64,000 nucleotides of DNA from Acidobacteriota bacterium (GCA_026393755.1 JAPKZO010000025.1:62001-126000), one strand, 5' to 3'; positions 17,061 through 27,300 are shown, counted from the first letter of the stretch. Notes: a model not told the origin generated them from the sequence alone. Numbers and translations: made by a program.

Positions 17061-19985
17061 CTAGAACTGGAATCGCGCCGACACCTGGATGCGTCGCGGA
17101 CTCAGGAAGGAGGCCGGCGTCCCAAACAACGAGCTGTGCGAGCTGGCGACGTAGTTGTAGCCGGTCTGCGTGTTGAAGACGTTATAGAGGTCGACGGCCA
17201 GCTGAAGCTTGTAAGGCCCCCTGATCGCCAGATTCTGTGTGTAGTTGAGGTCGAGCTGGTACCACGCGGGGGTTCTCCGCGAACCAGCCGGCTCGGCATA
17301 GCGATTCGTGTCGCTGGTGCTGGGGCTGATCATGATCGCCGTGTACAGCTCGTAGTTGGTCATTTCCCACGGCTGACCGGACTGCGCCAGGGCAAACGCC
17401 CCGAAGCTCGCCTTCCAGGGCAACTGGTAGTAGGCGTAGACCTTCAGTGAGTGCGGGCGATCACCGTGCAGCCGACCCTCCTTGAGGTTCCACAGCTGGC
17501 GCCCGGCATCGTCACCGATATTCGACGAGCCGATGAAGATGTTGCTGTCGTTGGAGGTTCCGGCGGTGGTGTTGTCCTGGTCGAAGTTGCCGTAGTACTT
17601 GCTGAAGGTATACGACCCGCGGACATACAGGCGGTCGCTGCGGTACTCGGACTCCACCGTCGCCTCGTAGTACTTCGTGTAGGCCCTGTCGAGTTCAGCG
17701 ATCACGTAACTCGACCCGCTGCCGATCTGGGTTGTGCGTGCAGTCAGGTCGGGGATGTAGAGCGCTGAGGGTCCCCAACCCGCGGGCATCCCCAACACCA
17801 GACGCGCGGTATTGTTGGTGTCTTCCCAGAAGTGGTTGGCATAGCGGTAGCGGAAGTATGCGCGCCCGGTCAGGTGCGGGTTGATCTGCCTGGATGTGCC
17901 AAGCAGATATTCGGTTGTGGTCCTGGGCGTCATGTCTGAAACAAACAGCTTGCCTGACGAGCTCTTCACTGGGGCGGTGGCGAACAGCGTCCCGGTTGAG
18001 TCGAAGTACGCGTTGATGGTCGTCGCGAGGTTGCGGGCCCACGACGCGGCACGGGGCAGTGAACTCGCTGCCGGCGCGTAGGTCGCGAAACTGGCGTAAA
18101 TCGTGTCCTGCCCGTTGTACGCCCACGTCGCGCCGATGCGCGGCTGGAGCATCTTCTTGAACGGAATTTCGTACATCTTATAGATCGTGCCCGGGGACCC
18201 GACGTATCCGGACAATGCGCTCGAATCCTCCTTCAGACCCTGGCCATACAGCCGATCATTGCTGGCGAGCAGGCCCAGATTGAACGACCAGTTCTTATAG
18301 CGGATCGTGTCGTTGACCTCCACGCTCTGCGACCAGTACGACGAGTGGATAGGCGGGATCGCTCCCGTGGTCTGCTGCTGGAACGCCGCCTGGAAGTAGA
18401 TCGGCGTACCGCTGAAGCTCGATCGCCCGCCGGGCGCCGTGATTGAGCCCCAGCCGTTTGAACTTCGCAGCAGATCCTCGGAATCCGTGTAGCGCTGATA
18501 ACCGACGTGGATGTCGTGGCTGATGGTCGAGCCGAGATTCAGGTTGTAGGCGACCTGCCAGGAATTGCGGAAGAAGTCGTCCTTGTCGAACAGCGTCCCG
18601 AACCCGACGGTGCCGCTGCCGGTCTTGACGCCGGCGCTTGAGGTGTAGCCATACCGATCGATGAGGGGCTGGACGAAAGCGTTGTACGCGTCCTGTCCAC
18701 TAATCGTGTTCGGCACAGAGAACAGACCGAGCGTGTCGAGGCTGTTCGGGTCGATCCGGGTGCCAATCGCCGTGTTGACCACCGCGGTCGACACGTTGTC
18801 GGGCCGGCCCTGATTCGGATTCTCGTAGTGGGTGTACTTGAAGGACGCGAAACTCCTCGAGTTGATGATCCAGGAACCATCCGCCGTCGCAATGCGCTGC
18901 CAGGACTCGTAGCCGGTTCCGGTGGTCGCCGTGGAGGCCTGTCCGAACAGATCGCTCTTATCGAGCCGGTGTGAGTAGCGGTAGCTGCCGTTCAGCAGAA
19001 TGGAGTTCGTCGGGGTCAACGTCAGCTTCCCGAATCCCTCATTGCGCGTGCTGTTGTAATCGGGCAGATTGCCGTACAGGTTCGCCCGGTTCGCGCGATC
19101 TCGCTGCGGCCGGTAGTACGAACCATAAAAGAACGCGTGGTTCGGAATCACCGGCCCGCCGACATTGGCCGTCAACCAACTGAGGCCCTGGCTGTACTTT
19201 GAGAGACTGTTGTTCTGCACTTTCGCCGCCATGCTGGCGGTCTGGAATTGGTAGCTGACCTGCCCGGAGTACCTGCTGGTTCCAGACTTGCTGACCGAGT
19301 CAACCGAGAATCCGCCCGACCGTTCAAAGTCCACGGCCTTGGCGCCGCCCTTGATGGTGGTGACCTCGGCGATGTCATACGAGGCAGGCTCGGCCGACAG
19401 CGTGCCGAACAGCGGCATCGTCACATTGACGCCGTCGAACTTGTAGACGTTGTCCTGACCGCTGCCCCCGGCGCTCGGCCCGCGCGTGCCATCCTGCGTC
19501 AACTGCACACCCGGAATCAGCTTGATCAGATCGCGGTATTCCTGGCCCGTCGGCAAAGACCGAATCGTCTCTGCCGAGACACCGCTCTTGATCGCCGTCG
19601 AGGTTCTGTCGACGACCGGTACCGTTGCGGCCGTCACCGTGACGGTTTCCGTGACGCCGCCCACGCTCATCGTGACATTGAGCGTCGCGTCCTGCGCAAG
19701 CTGGACCTGGACCTGCTTGGTGACCTTGGCCATGCCCGACAGGTCAAAGGTCAAGGTGTACTCGCCAGGAGGAAGGGCAGGGAGACGGAACTCGCCCACA
19801 CTGCCGGTGACCGTGACCCTGGGGCCCGGCAGCACGTTGGAGCGCGCCTCGACCGTCACCCCGGGGATGACCAGCTTGTCCGTGCCGATCACCTTGCCGA
19901 CGATCCCGCCGGTCTGCTGACCGAACGTGACCGCCGGAATGGTGACGACGCAGAGCAACGCCAGAAGTACACGTCTATAGTCCAT
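17061..19985 (-). CDS. TonB-dependent receptor with N-terminal carboxypeptidase-regulatory-like domain
   Basis: Start at ATG 19985, preceded by GGAGGAAGC. A signal peptide (LLALLCVVTIPAVTFGQ) is followed by an Ig-like CarboxypepD-regulatory domain (residues ~22-105; VTVEARSNVLPG, FRLPALPPGEYTLTF). A plug domain comes next (SAETIRSLPTGQEYRDLIKLIPGVQ), then a long outer-membrane beta-barrel ending in Phe (ARFQF). The product is an outer-membrane importer powered by TonB; the substrate cannot be read from the sequence. This OmpA/SusC-like type is very common in Acidobacteriota. It is monocistronic, between a promoter inside the clpB 3' end and a strong terminator. Confidence 0.88.
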   Translation of the reverse strand: MDYRRVLLALLCVVTIPAVTFGQQTGGIVGKVIGTDKLVIPGVTVEARSNVLPGPRVTVTGSVGEFRLPALPPGEYTLTFDLSGMAKVTKQVQVQLAQDATLNVTMSVGGVTETVTVTAATVPVVDRTSTAIKSGVSAETIRSLPTGQEYRDLIKLIPGVQLTQDGTRGPSAGGSGQDNVYKFDGVNVTMPLFGTLSAEPASYDIAEVTTIKGGAKAVDFERSGGFSVDSVSKSGTSRYSGQVSYQFQTASMAAKVQNNSLSKYSQGLSWLTANVGGPVIPNHAFFYGSYYRPQRDRANRANLYGNLPDYNSTRNEGFGKLTLTPTNSILLNGSYRYSHRLDKSDLFGQASTATTGTGYESWQRIATADGSWIINSRSFASFKYTHYENPNQGRPDNVSTAVVNTAIGTRIDPNSLDTLGLFSVPNTISGQDAYNAFVQPLIDRYGYTSSAGVKTGSGTVGFGTLFDKDDFFRNSWQVAYNLNLGSTISHDIHVGYQRYTDSEDLLRSSNGWGSITAPGGRSSFSGTPIYFQAAFQQQTTGAIPPIHSSYWSQSVEVNDTIRYKNWSFNLGLLASNDRLYGQGLKEDSSALSGYVGSPGTIYKMYEIPFKKMLQPRIGATWAYNGQDTIYASFATYAPAASSLPRAASWARNLATTINAYFDSTGTLFATAPVKSSSGKLFVSDMTPRTTTEYLLGTSRQINPHLTGRAYFRYRYANHFWEDTNNTARLVLGMPAGWGPSALYIPDLTARTTQIGSGSSYVIAELDRAYTKYYEATVESEYRSDRLYVRGSYTFSKYYGNFDQDNTTAGTSNDSNIFIGSSNIGDDAGRQLWNLKEGRLHGDRPHSLKVYAYYQLPWKASFGAFALAQSGQPWEMTNYELYTAIMISPSTSDTNRYAEPAGSRRTPAWYQLDLNYTQNLAIRGPYKLQLAVDLYNVFNTQTGYNYVASSHSSLFGTPASFLSPRRIQVSARFQF

Positions 19986-20059
19986 GCTTCCTCCATCGTA
20001 ATTGGATCGGGGGCCCGGATACTCAGACCACATATCGGCTTGGCTGACCGGAGAGAGAC

Positions 20060-20088
20060 ATGTTACTCAGCGCGCAAAACCCCGTCAA
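20060..20088 (-). promoter_or_regulatory. Sigma70-like promoter of the TonB-dependent receptor
   Basis: Minus strand TTGACG (20088-20083), 17-bp spacer, TAACAT (20065-20060). The -35 overlaps the last codons of clpB. The expected leader is ~70 nt. Confidence 0.5.
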
Positions 20089-22709
20089 TCAGGGAGCGCT
20101 GCGTCGGATGGCGCGGACGGAGAGAATGCCAGATCGTCTCCTGCAGCCTCGACCCGGATGGTGTCGCCGTCGCTGAATCGCCCCTCCAGAATCTGGAGCG
20201 CGAGAGGGTCGAGCAGTTTCCGCTGAATCGTACGCTTGAGCGGGCGGGCGCCGTAGGACGGATCGAAACCCTCCTCGACGATCAGGTGCCGCGCCTTGTC
20301 GGTCAGCGCCAGTCTGATCTTCCGGCGCTCGAGCCGCTGCACGAGGCCGCGCAGCTGGATGTCCACAATCTCGAGCAGGTGGGCCCGGCTGAGTCCGTGG
20401 AAAAACACAATTTCGTCCACCCGGTTCAGGAATTCCGGCCTGAAGTGCCCGCGGAGCGCATCCATAACGAGCCGGCGCGTGTCCTCTTCGAGATCTTCGT
20501 CGGCGCTCCCCGGCCGATCGGCGATGAACTGACTGCCGATGTTCGACGTCATGATGACGACGCAGTTCTTGAAATCCACCGTGCGGCCCTTGCCATCGGT
20601 GAGCCGCCCATCATCAAGCAGTTGCAGCAGGACGTTGAGTACCTCGGCGTGCGCCTTCTCGATTTCGTCCAGCAGTACGACCGCGTACGGACGCCGCCGC
20701 ACCGCCTCAGTCAGCTGGCCGGCCTCCTCGTAGCCGACGTATCCGGGAGGCGCCCCGAGCATCCGCGACACCGTGTGTTTCTCCTGGTACTCCGACATGT
20801 CGATCCGGATCATCGACTGTTCGTCATCAAAGAGGAACTCGGCGAGTGCGCGAGCCAACTCGGTCTTGCCGACGCCGGTCGGGCCAAGAAACAGGAAGCT
20901 GCCGAGCGGGCGACGAGGATCCTGCAGGCCGGCGCGCGCGCGGCGGATCGCGTTCGAGACGGCGGTGATCGCCTCGTCCTGCCCGACGACGCGCTGATGC
21001 AGTCGGGCTTCCATCCTGACGAGCTTCTCGACTTCGCCTTCCATGAGGCGGCTGACCGGGATGCCCGTCCACTTGCCGACGACCTCGGCAATATCCTCCT
21101 CGTCCACCTCTTCCTTGAGCATCTTCGCGTCGCGCTGCAGGTCCGCCAGCCGCTCCTCCGCCTGCCGGATGCGACGCTCGGCTTCGGGGACACGACCGTA
21201 TTGAAGTTCGGACGCGGCGGCGAAGTCACCCGAACGCTGAGCGGCTTCGATGTCGTGGCGGAGGCGTTCGAGTTCCTGTTTCTGGGAACGCGCCGCCTGG
21301 ATGGCGTCTTTCTCCTGCGACCAGTGCGTTCGAAGCTGATCGCGCGACTCCTTCAGGTCCGCCAGTTCGCGTTCAAGCCTGGAGAGCCGATCGACCGAGG
21401 GCGCATCGGTCTCCTTCCGCAGAGCCTGTGCTTCCATCTCCAGCTGCATGATGCGTCGCTCGATTTCGTCGAGCTCGGCGGGCATCGAGTCGATTTCCAT
21501 GCGCAGCTTGGAGGCGGCTTCGTCCACCAGATCGATCGCTTTGTCGGGCATGAAGCGATCGGCGATATATCGGTGCGACAGGACGGCGGCTGCCACCAGG
21601 GCGGAGTCCTTGAGCCTGACGCCATGGTGAATCTCGTACCGTTCGCGTAAACCGCGCAGGATGCTGATCGTGTCCTCGACGCTCGGCTCGACGACCATGA
21701 CCGGCTGAAAACGGCGTTCGAGCGCGGCGTCCTTCTCGATGTACCGACGATATTCGTCGAGCGTCGTCGCCCCGATCGTGTGCAGCTCGCCGCGGGCCAG
21801 CATCGGCTTGAGCATGTTCGACGCGTCGATGGAGCCTTCGGCGGCGCCCGCCCCGACCACGGTATGCAGCTCGTCGATGAACAACACCACCTGGCCCTGG
21901 GAGTCGGTGATTTCCTTGAGCACCGCCTTCAGGCGTTCCTCGAATTCGCCCCGGTACTTCGCCCCGGCGACCAGCGCCCCCATGTCGAGCCCGACAATGC
22001 GCTTGTTCTTCAGCCCCTCCGGCACGTCGCCTCGGATGATGCGCTGGGCCAGCCCCTCGACAATCGCGGTCTTGCCGACGCCGGGCTCGCCGATCAGCAC
22101 AGGGTTGTTCTTCGTGCGCCGTGACAGCACCTGGATCACCCGGCGTACCTCGTCGTCTCGCCCGATGACCGGATCGAGCTTGCCGGCGCGCGCCAGTTCC
22201 GTCAGATCCCGGCCGTAGCGCTGCAGCGCCTGGTACTTGCCCTCCGGATTCTGGTCGGTGACTCGTTGCGATCCGCGGATGGTCTGGAGGACCTCCAGAA
22301 TCCGTTCGCGCGAGGCGCCGACCGTCTTCAGGACCTTGGCGGCGTCGGTCCGCCCGGACTCACCGGCCACCGCAAGCAGCAGGTGCTCGGTGCTGACGTA
22401 CTCGTCCTTCATCTGCTCTGCTTCGCGCTGAGCGGCCGCCAGCACGCTCTGAAGTCTGGGAGAGATTCCTCTGGTCGCGCCGCCGTGGGCCTGCGGCAGT
22501 CGCCCGAGTGCTGCGTGAAGGGTGGCGGCCACCTGCCGCGGATCGACGCCGATCTGGCGCAGCACGTCCGGCACGACGCCGTCGGCCTGCTCGACAAGTG
22601 AGGTCAGCAGGTGTTCAGGCTCAACCTGTGGATGATCGGCCTGTTCGGCCGACTGCTGTGCTCCGAGGATGGCTTCCTGCGCCTTCTCGGTAAAGCGATT
22701 CAATGCCAT
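20085..22709 (-). CDS. clpB: ClpB protein disaggregase
   Basis: An 874-aa hexameric AAA+ chaperone that works with DnaK/DnaJ to resolubilise aggregates. Domains in order: N-terminal Clp_N double repeat (~1-145, starting [18 protein letters not shown]), AAA-1 with Walker [10 protein letters not shown] and Walker [10 protein letters not shown], a coiled-coil M-domain (~400-520), and AAA-2 with Walker [10 protein letters not shown] and [13 protein letters not shown]-terminal Clp small domain ends the protein. No ClpP-binding IGF/L loop is evident, supporting ClpB over ClpA/C. Its ATG abuts the stop of the upstream J-protein gene (TAAATG). Confidence 0.96.
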   Translation of the reverse strand: MALNRFTEKAQEAILGAQQSAEQADHPQVEPEHLLTSLVEQADGVVPDVLRQIGVDPRQVAATLHAALGRLPQAHGGATRGISPRLQSVLAAAQREAEQMKDEYVSTEHLLLAVAGESGRTDAAKVLKTVGASRERILEVLQTIRGSQRVTDQNPEGKYQALQRYGRDLTELARAGKLDPVIGRDDEVRRVIQVLSRRTKNNPVLIGEPGVGKTAIVEGLAQRIIRGDVPEGLKNKRIVGLDMGALVAGAKYRGEFEERLKAVLKEITDSQGQVVLFIDELHTVVGAGAAEGSIDASNMLKPMLARGELHTIGATTLDEYRRYIEKDAALERRFQPVMVVEPSVEDTISILRGLRERYEIHHGVRLKDSALVAAAVLSHRYIADRFMPDKAIDLVDEAASKLRMEIDSMPAELDEIERRIMQLEMEAQALRKETDAPSVDRLSRLERELADLKESRDQLRTHWSQEKDAIQAARSQKQELERLRHDIEAAQRSGDFAAASELQYGRVPEAERRIRQAEERLADLQRDAKMLKEEVDEEDIAEVVGKWTGIPVSRLMEGEVEKLVRMEARLHQRVVGQDEAITAVSNAIRRARAGLQDPRRPLGSFLFLGPTGVGKTELARALAEFLFDDEQSMIRIDMSEYQEKHTVSRMLGAPPGYVGYEEAGQLTEAVRRRPYAVVLLDEIEKAHAEVLNVLLQLLDDGRLTDGKGRTVDFKNCVVIMTSNIGSQFIADRPGSADEDLEEDTRRLVMDALRGHFRPEFLNRVDEIVFFHGLSRAHLLEIVDIQLRGLVQRLERRKIRLALTDKARHLIVEEGFDPSYGARPLKRTIQRKLLDPLALQILEGRFSDGDTIRVEAAGDDLAFSPSAPSDAALPD

Positions 22710-23714
22710 TTATGCCTCGTCGTCTGACGCGATTGTCGGAGCGTCCTCCAGGGGCGCGAGTTTCTCGTAAAGTGCGCGCTGTTCGGGCGTCAGTGAGCTT
22801 GGAAGCCGAACCGCCACGGTGGCGTAGACGTCACCGCGGTCATCAGGCTTTCCCACGGTCGGCATGCCGTGGCCTTTCAGTCTGAAGACCTGCCCATTCT
22901 GCGTACAGGGCGGGATCTTCAGTCGGAGCGCGTGGCCGTCTATCGACACCACTTCGGCCTCGCCGCCCAGGACGGCCGTCGTCACCGCCACGTGGATGAC
23001 GGTGTGCAGGTCCCGACCTTTGCGTTCGAATCGCTTGTGCGGCTGGACATGGACCCGCAGGAACAGATCACCCGAGGCGGCCGAGCCGGCGCCGTGCTCG
23101 CCTTCGCCGGCCACGCGCACGCGAGAGCCGTCACCCACACCCGGCGGGATGCGCACATCCACGGTGCGGGCATGCCCGTCGTGCTTGATGGTGAGCCGGC
23201 GCGTGACGCCGTGACAGGCGTGTTCGAGCGTCAAATCGAGATCCTGTTCCATGTCGCGCCCCCGCCGGGCTCTGACAGTGCGTCCCTGCCGTGGCGACGA
23301 CGCCGACGCCTCGGGCTTGCCGCCGAAGAACGCATGGAAGAAATCGGAGAAGGGATCGGCTTCCCCGAAGGCCTGGCGCATCTCCTCCTCGGTCATCATG
23401 CGTGCGCGTCCGCTCGTCGTGCCTTCGCCAAACCCCCAGTCAGCACCGCCGAACGGGGAGGCCGCCCCCTGTCGTTCGGCCTGCTCGTACTGGCGCCAGT
23501 TGGCGCCGAGTTCGTCATACTTGCGGCGCTTCGCGGGGTCCCCGAGTACCTCGTACGCCTCGTTGACCTGCTTGAACCGCGTCTCGGAGGCCTTGTCTCC
23601 CGGGTTCACGTCCGGATGGAACTTGCGGGCCAGCTTCCGGTACGCCTGCTTGATTTCCTTGCCGGTCGACGACTTGGTCACTCCAAGCGTGGCGTAGTAG
23701 TCCTTGAATTCCAC
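22710..23714 (-). CDS. CbpA-type J-domain co-chaperone (DnaJ without zinc finger)
   Basis: N-terminal J domain (residues ~1-70; YRKLARKFHPDVNPGDK with the HPD motif), a Gly/Phe-rich linker, then the DnaJ C-terminal substrate-binding domains (~150-320; DLTLEHACHGVTRRLTIK). No CxxCxGxG zinc-finger repeats are present, so it is a CbpA/DjlA-like type II J protein rather than canonical DnaJ. It directly precedes clpB, consistent with a DnaK-DnaJ-ClpB disaggregation team; dnaK is not in the window. Confidence 0.9.
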   Translation of the reverse strand: MEFKDYYATLGVTKSSTGKEIKQAYRKLARKFHPDVNPGDKASETRFKQVNEAYEVLGDPAKRRKYDELGANWRQYEQAERQGAASPFGGADWGFGEGTTSGRARMMTEEEMRQAFGEADPFSDFFHAFFGGKPEASASSPRQGRTVRARRGRDMEQDLDLTLEHACHGVTRRLTIKHDGHARTVDVRIPPGVGDGSRVRVAGEGEHGAGSAASGDLFLRVHVQPHKRFERKGRDLHTVIHVAVTTAVLGGEAEVVSIDGHALRLKIPPCTQNGQVFRLKGHGMPTVGKPDDRGDVYATVAVRLPSSLTPEQRALYEKLAPLEDAPTIASDDEA

Positions 23715-23775
23715 GGTGGCTCCAGACCCTCAGACACCCGGCAATCGCATCACCGGCTCACCTTCGCTCGTGACC

Positions 23776-25131
23776 CTACGATCGCCCGGGTTCGTCCTTG
23801 AGGTCAATGCCGAATCGCTCAGCCATCCGGTACAGGGTCCGGCGATCGATCCCCATCACTTCTGCCGCACGTGTCCGGTTGCCCTTGACGCTGTCGAGCA
23901 CATGAACCAAGTAGCGGCGCTCGATTTCGTCGAGCGTCGGCAAATCGGCGAAGATCCGCTGTTCGACTCCGGGGGACCTGCCGCCCAGGGTCGAGGGCAG
24001 GTCTTCCACGTCGACCACCGTGCCCGGACTGAACAGCACCAGGCGCTCGATGGTGTTCTCGAGTTCGCGGACGTTCCCCGGCCAGGAGTAGTTGACACAC
24101 ATCTCGAGGGCACCCGCCGAGAGCCTCCGTTCGCGTCCGGCGCGGGCGCAGGAGGTGCGCAGGAATTCGTCGACGAGCAGCGGGATGTCACCACGGCGAT
24201 CGCGAAGCGGCGGAATCCGGATCACCACCACGCTCAGCCGGTAGTACAGATCCTGTCTGAATCGTCCCGCGGCCACGGCCTGCTCGAGGTCGACGTTGGT
24301 AGCGGCGACGACTCGGACGTCAATCTTGACGACTCGGGTGGCGCCGACCGGCCGGATCTCACCCTCCTCAAGCGCGCGCAGCAGCTTCACCTGCAGCGCG
24401 GCCGACGTCTCGCCGACCTCGTCGAAGAACACCGTGCCGCCGTGGGCCTGTTCGAGCAGGCCCTTCGCGTCGGCGACGGCACCGGTAAAGGATCCGCGCA
24501 TGTGCCCGAACAGCTCCGATTCAAGGAGCGTTTCGGTGATCGCCCCGCAGTTGACCGCCACAAACGGACGGCCTGCCCGCCGGCCGTTGACGTGAATGGC
24601 TTTGGCGACCAGTTCCTTGCCCGTTCCGCTCTCGCCAACGATCAGGACCGGCGCCGCCGCGTTGGCCGCGTGCGCAATCTGCTTATAGACGTCGAGCATG
24701 CCGGCCGAGCGTCCGATCAGGCCGGTGGGCGTCTCGCGCGCGTCTCGCGGGCGCTCCTCGGGCGAGGCCGCCTGCGTGAGGGCCCGCTCGACCACCGACT
24801 TGATCTGTGCAATGTTGAACGGCTTGCTGATGTAGTCGAAGGCGCCGGCGCGCACGGCTTCGATCGCGGTTTCGAGCGTGCCGAAGCCGCTGATCAGCAC
24901 CACTTGACACCTCGAATTGGCGCTCTTGGCCGCCTTCAGAATGTCGAGCCCGGACTGCGCGGCATTCAAATTGATGTCGGAAATTACCGCGTCGAACGGT
25001 TGTCGCGATGCGCGCTCCAGCGCCGCCTGGGGGTCGGATTCATACGACACCTCGCGGCCCGGCGCCGACAGCAGCTCGACAATGAACTGGCAGGTGTCCC
25101 GGTCGTCATCGACGATGAGAATCTCTGGCAT
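23776..25131 (-). CDS. NtrC-family sigma54-activating response regulator
   Basis: Receiver (1-120: VDDDRD, phospho-Asp in AVISDINLNAA, KPFNIAQ), AAA+ sigma54-interaction domain (Walker A GESGTGKE, GSFTGA sigma54-contact loop in GHMRGSFTGAVADAKG), and a C-terminal Fis-type HTH (RTRAAEVMGIDRRTLYRMAERFG). ATG 25131 begins MPEILIVDDDRD at the canonical receiver start; longer readings overlap the kinase gene. It lies 10 bp after the upstream kinase stop, so they are a cognate pair. A candidate target is the divergent small secreted protein gene, which has a -24/-12-like promoter. Confidence 0.92.
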   Translation of the reverse strand: MPEILIVDDDRDTCQFIVELLSAPGREVSYESDPQAALERASRQPFDAVISDINLNAAQSGLDILKAAKSANSRCQVVLISGFGTLETAIEAVRAGAFDYISKPFNIAQIKSVVERALTQAASPEERPRDARETPTGLIGRSAGMLDVYKQIAHAANAAAPVLIVGESGTGKELVAKAIHVNGRRAGRPFVAVNCGAITETLLESELFGHMRGSFTGAVADAKGLLEQAHGGTVFFDEVGETSAALQVKLLRALEEGEIRPVGATRVVKIDVRVVAATNVDLEQAVAAGRFRQDLYYRLSVVVIRIPPLRDRRGDIPLLVDEFLRTSCARAGRERRLSAGALEMCVNYSWPGNVRELENTIERLVLFSPGTVVDVEDLPSTLGGRSPGVEQRIFADLPTLDEIERRYLVHVLDSVKGNRTRAAEVMGIDRRTLYRMAERFGIDLKDEPGRS

Positions 25132-25141
25132 GTCCGGCTCG

Positions 25142-26698
25142 CTACTGGACGGCAGGTGCGCCGATGGGCAATTCAACCGTGAAGACCGAGCCAGTGCCGG
25201 GCGTCGTTCGAACCCGGATGGTTCCGCCATGTTCGGTGACGACACTGCGGGTGATGCTGAGGCCGAGGCCTGTGCCACGCCCCTCGGCCTTGGTCGTCAC
25301 CCAGGGATCGAAAATGCGGTCGATGAGGTCGGGGTCGATCCCGCTTCCCGTGTCGCCAATCTCGATCGCGACCGACGCAGCCAACGCGCGAACCGACACC
25401 GTCAGTCGGCCTCCGGAGGGCATCGCATCGAGCGCGTTGCTGATGAGATTGAGCAGAGCCAGCTCCAGCTGGACCGCGTCGGCCTGAACACCTGGCACCT
25501 CCTCGCAGTCGAGCGCGAGCGCAACGCCGGCCGGCTCCAGCGCGGGCTGAACCAGGGTGCACACCCGCCGGATCAGCGCGGCGAGGTCGACCGTTTCGCG
25601 CTCCAACGCGTGGCGCGACCGCGCCAGCAGCCCCCTGACCGTCGCCGTCACCTTCCGGATCTGCTCCTCGGCGACTTGAAGGCGTCTGGTGATCGGCGAC
25701 TCCGGTCCCTGCTCCTCGATGAGCACCTGGATGTGCCCCGAGATGAGGTTCAGGGGAGTGCCGACCTGGTGGGCGACCACAGACGCCGTTTCGCCGACCG
25801 CCGCCAGTTGCTGGGCGCGGCCAAGTTGCTCTCGCAGGAGGAACATCTGTTGGTACATCTCCACGAGTTCACGGTTCCGCGCTTGCAGTTCGTTGGTGGC
25901 CTCGGTCACGCGCCGGTTGAGCGAGCCGTGCAGGGTCTCGATCTGGACCAGCATCTGGTTGAGACCGACCGAGACCGCACCAAGTTCATCCTGTCGTCTG
26001 ACGGGAACCCTGACCGACATTCGACCTTCTCCGGCCTCTCGCATGGTCTCGTGGATCCGGTGAATGGGACGGAGGATGAACGAGCGGGCGAGCAGTTCAA
26101 TCAGAATGAAGAGAATCGCCCAGGCGACCAGCGTAGCCCAGAAGGCCAGGGCGCGGCCAGTGGTGCGCAGTCGGTCCAGCGAGGCAAACGACACCGATAC
26201 CGCGATCGACCCGAACAGACGGCCGTCTCGTTTCAGGGGTGTGGCCAGGATGCGCACGGCGCCCGCCTCGGATCCCCAGACGAGGTCCCGACGTTCGAAG
26301 GCCACGCGGGCGGCTTCTAGAACCTGATCGGCGGGTGCGGCAGACGTGCTCGCGAACAGGGACGGGACGTTCCCGTTCATCGTCACAACCGATACGCTGC
26401 GAATCTCAGGAGCCGCGTCAATGAACTCGTGAAGGTAGCGGGCCAGTCCGTCCGGCTGAAGAGGGCCTTCGCGCAGTTCAAGGTCGTCGGCCACCGCCAT
26501 GGCCGTGAGGCGTCCGGCTTCCCGGATGTCGCTCTCGACAACCCGTTCGAATTGCCTGAGCTCAACGTACGTGGTGACGCTGATTACGGCAGCGACCGAC
26601 ACCGCGACGAAGACGGCCACGCGGACGCGCAGCGAGCGCCGCCACGGGATTGTCGCCACACTGGGGCGGTCGTGCGTCAAATCGGCGTCAGGCGTCAT
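25142..26698 (-). CDS. Membrane sensor histidine kinase (NtrB/ZraS-like architecture)
   Basis: A 518-aa kinase: TM1 (~25-47), periplasmic sensor (~48-180), TM2 (~185-205; FWATLVAWAILFILIELLA), HAMP (~206-260), HisKA with VVAHQVGTPLNLISGHIQVL, then HATPase (LNLISNALDAMPSGG, DTGSGID, GTGLGLSIT). The HQVGTP H-box resembles kinases that partner NtrC-type regulators. It is transcribed with the response regulator downstream. The ligand is unknown; the periplasmic domain resembles no family I can name with confidence. Confidence 0.9.
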   Translation of the reverse strand: MTPDADLTHDRPSVATIPWRRSLRVRVAVFVAVSVAAVISVTTYVELRQFERVVESDIREAGRLTAMAVADDLELREGPLQPDGLARYLHEFIDAAPEIRSVSVVTMNGNVPSLFASTSAAPADQVLEAARVAFERRDLVWGSEAGAVRILATPLKRDGRLFGSIAVSVSFASLDRLRTTGRALAFWATLVAWAILFILIELLARSFILRPIHRIHETMREAGEGRMSVRVPVRRQDELGAVSVGLNQMLVQIETLHGSLNRRVTEATNELQARNRELVEMYQQMFLLREQLGRAQQLAAVGETASVVAHQVGTPLNLISGHIQVLIEEQGPESPITRRLQVAEEQIRKVTATVRGLLARSRHALERETVDLAALIRRVCTLVQPALEPAGVALALDCEEVPGVQADAVQLELALLNLISNALDAMPSGGRLTVSVRALAASVAIEIGDTGSGIDPDLIDRIFDPWVTTKAEGRGTGLGLSITRSVVTEHGGTIRVRTTPGTGSVFTVELPIGAPAVQ

Positions 26699-26766
26699 CG
26701 CGTCACAAGCCAGCTAACAGAATGACCAGCCAGCAGTTATCGTATTCAATCGGTCGAGGGCGACAC

Positions 26767-26782
26767 TGGCACGATCCTTGTT
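26767..26782 (+). promoter_or_regulatory. Possible sigma54 promoter of the small secreted protein gene
   Basis: TGGCACG (26767-26773), 4 bp, TTGTT (26778-26782). The -24 box is consensus and the spacing is right, but the -12 has GT instead of GC. It lies in the divergent region next to an NtrC-type two-component operon. Confidence 0.4.
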
Positions 26783-26794
26783 GTAGCTTGGGAC

Positions 26795-27160
26795 GTGTCG
26801 TGGTCTATCAGCGCCCCCCTGCTGCGAATCGTGGTGACCGGCGCCGCGTCTGCCGTGATGGTGATCGGCGTGGTCCGGCCGGCCGGCCGCGAAGTCTGGG
26901 CGCAGGCCCGCGCCGGGACGGAGAATGCCGTCGTGGGCACGCTCTCGGGATACAACGTCAAGACCCGAGTGTTGACCGTCAAGGTTGACAACGTGGTCGA
27001 GAGATTCGTCCTCGCCGACAAGGCCTCCGTGCATGCGGGGTCCCGCGTCCTTCCCGCCAGTGCGATTGCCGCGCACGTCGGACACAAGGTCAAGGTGCGG
27101 TTCATCGAGTCCGACGGAAGACGCGTGGCCGAAACCGTGATGGTCTCGCGGGCGCCGTAA
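26795..27160 (+). CDS. Small secreted protein of unknown function
   Basis: A 121-aa product from GTG 26795. The first ~36 residues form a signal-like hydrophobic helix ending near EVWAQARA. The mature ~85 residues are predicted mainly beta (VVGTLSGYNVKTRVLTVKVDNVVERFVLADK begins it), reminiscent of small OB-like or DUF5666-type periplasmic domains, though I cannot confirm a family. It is transcribed away from the NtrC-type kinase/regulator pair with a possible sigma54 promoter between them, an arrangement like the zraP/zraSR envelope-stress locus. If that promoter is used, its +1 nearly coincides with the GTG, so a later start is possible. Confidence 0.5.
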   Translation: MSWSISAPLLRIVVTGAASAVMVIGVVRPAGREVWAQARAGTENAVVGTLSGYNVKTRVLTVKVDNVVERFVLADKASVHAGSRVLPASAIAAHVGHKVKVRFIESDGRRVAETVMVSRAP

Positions 27161-27234
27161 GTCTGACCTCTCACTTCGTGCCTTCCGGCCGCACACGTCG
27201 GCCTGCAGCTCCATGACGTGGAGGGCGCGGCTGG

Positions 27235-27300
27235 CCTGAGAGCGGTGCCCGCCATGAGAAAGCCACGGCGGTCGATGTGATTGGCCGAGTCGTCGCTCAT
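27235..27300 (-). pseudogene. 5' remnant of a Tat-exported protein gene
   Basis: Minus-strand ATG 27300 has an excellent ribosome-binding site (GAGGATCCG before ATG). It opens with MSDDSANHIDRRGFLMAGTA, a textbook twin-arginine signal (RRGFL). After ~21 residues the frame turns into low-information proline/serine-rich sequence that runs antisense to the neighbouring gene. I read this as the surviving start of a deleted gene; the original product cannot be identified. Confidence 0.4.

Noticed and set aside
19248-21650. 800-aa plus-strand frame across the receptor and clpB genes
   Set aside because: It is antisense to clpB and a TonB-dependent receptor, both certain from motifs; no domain in the shadow.
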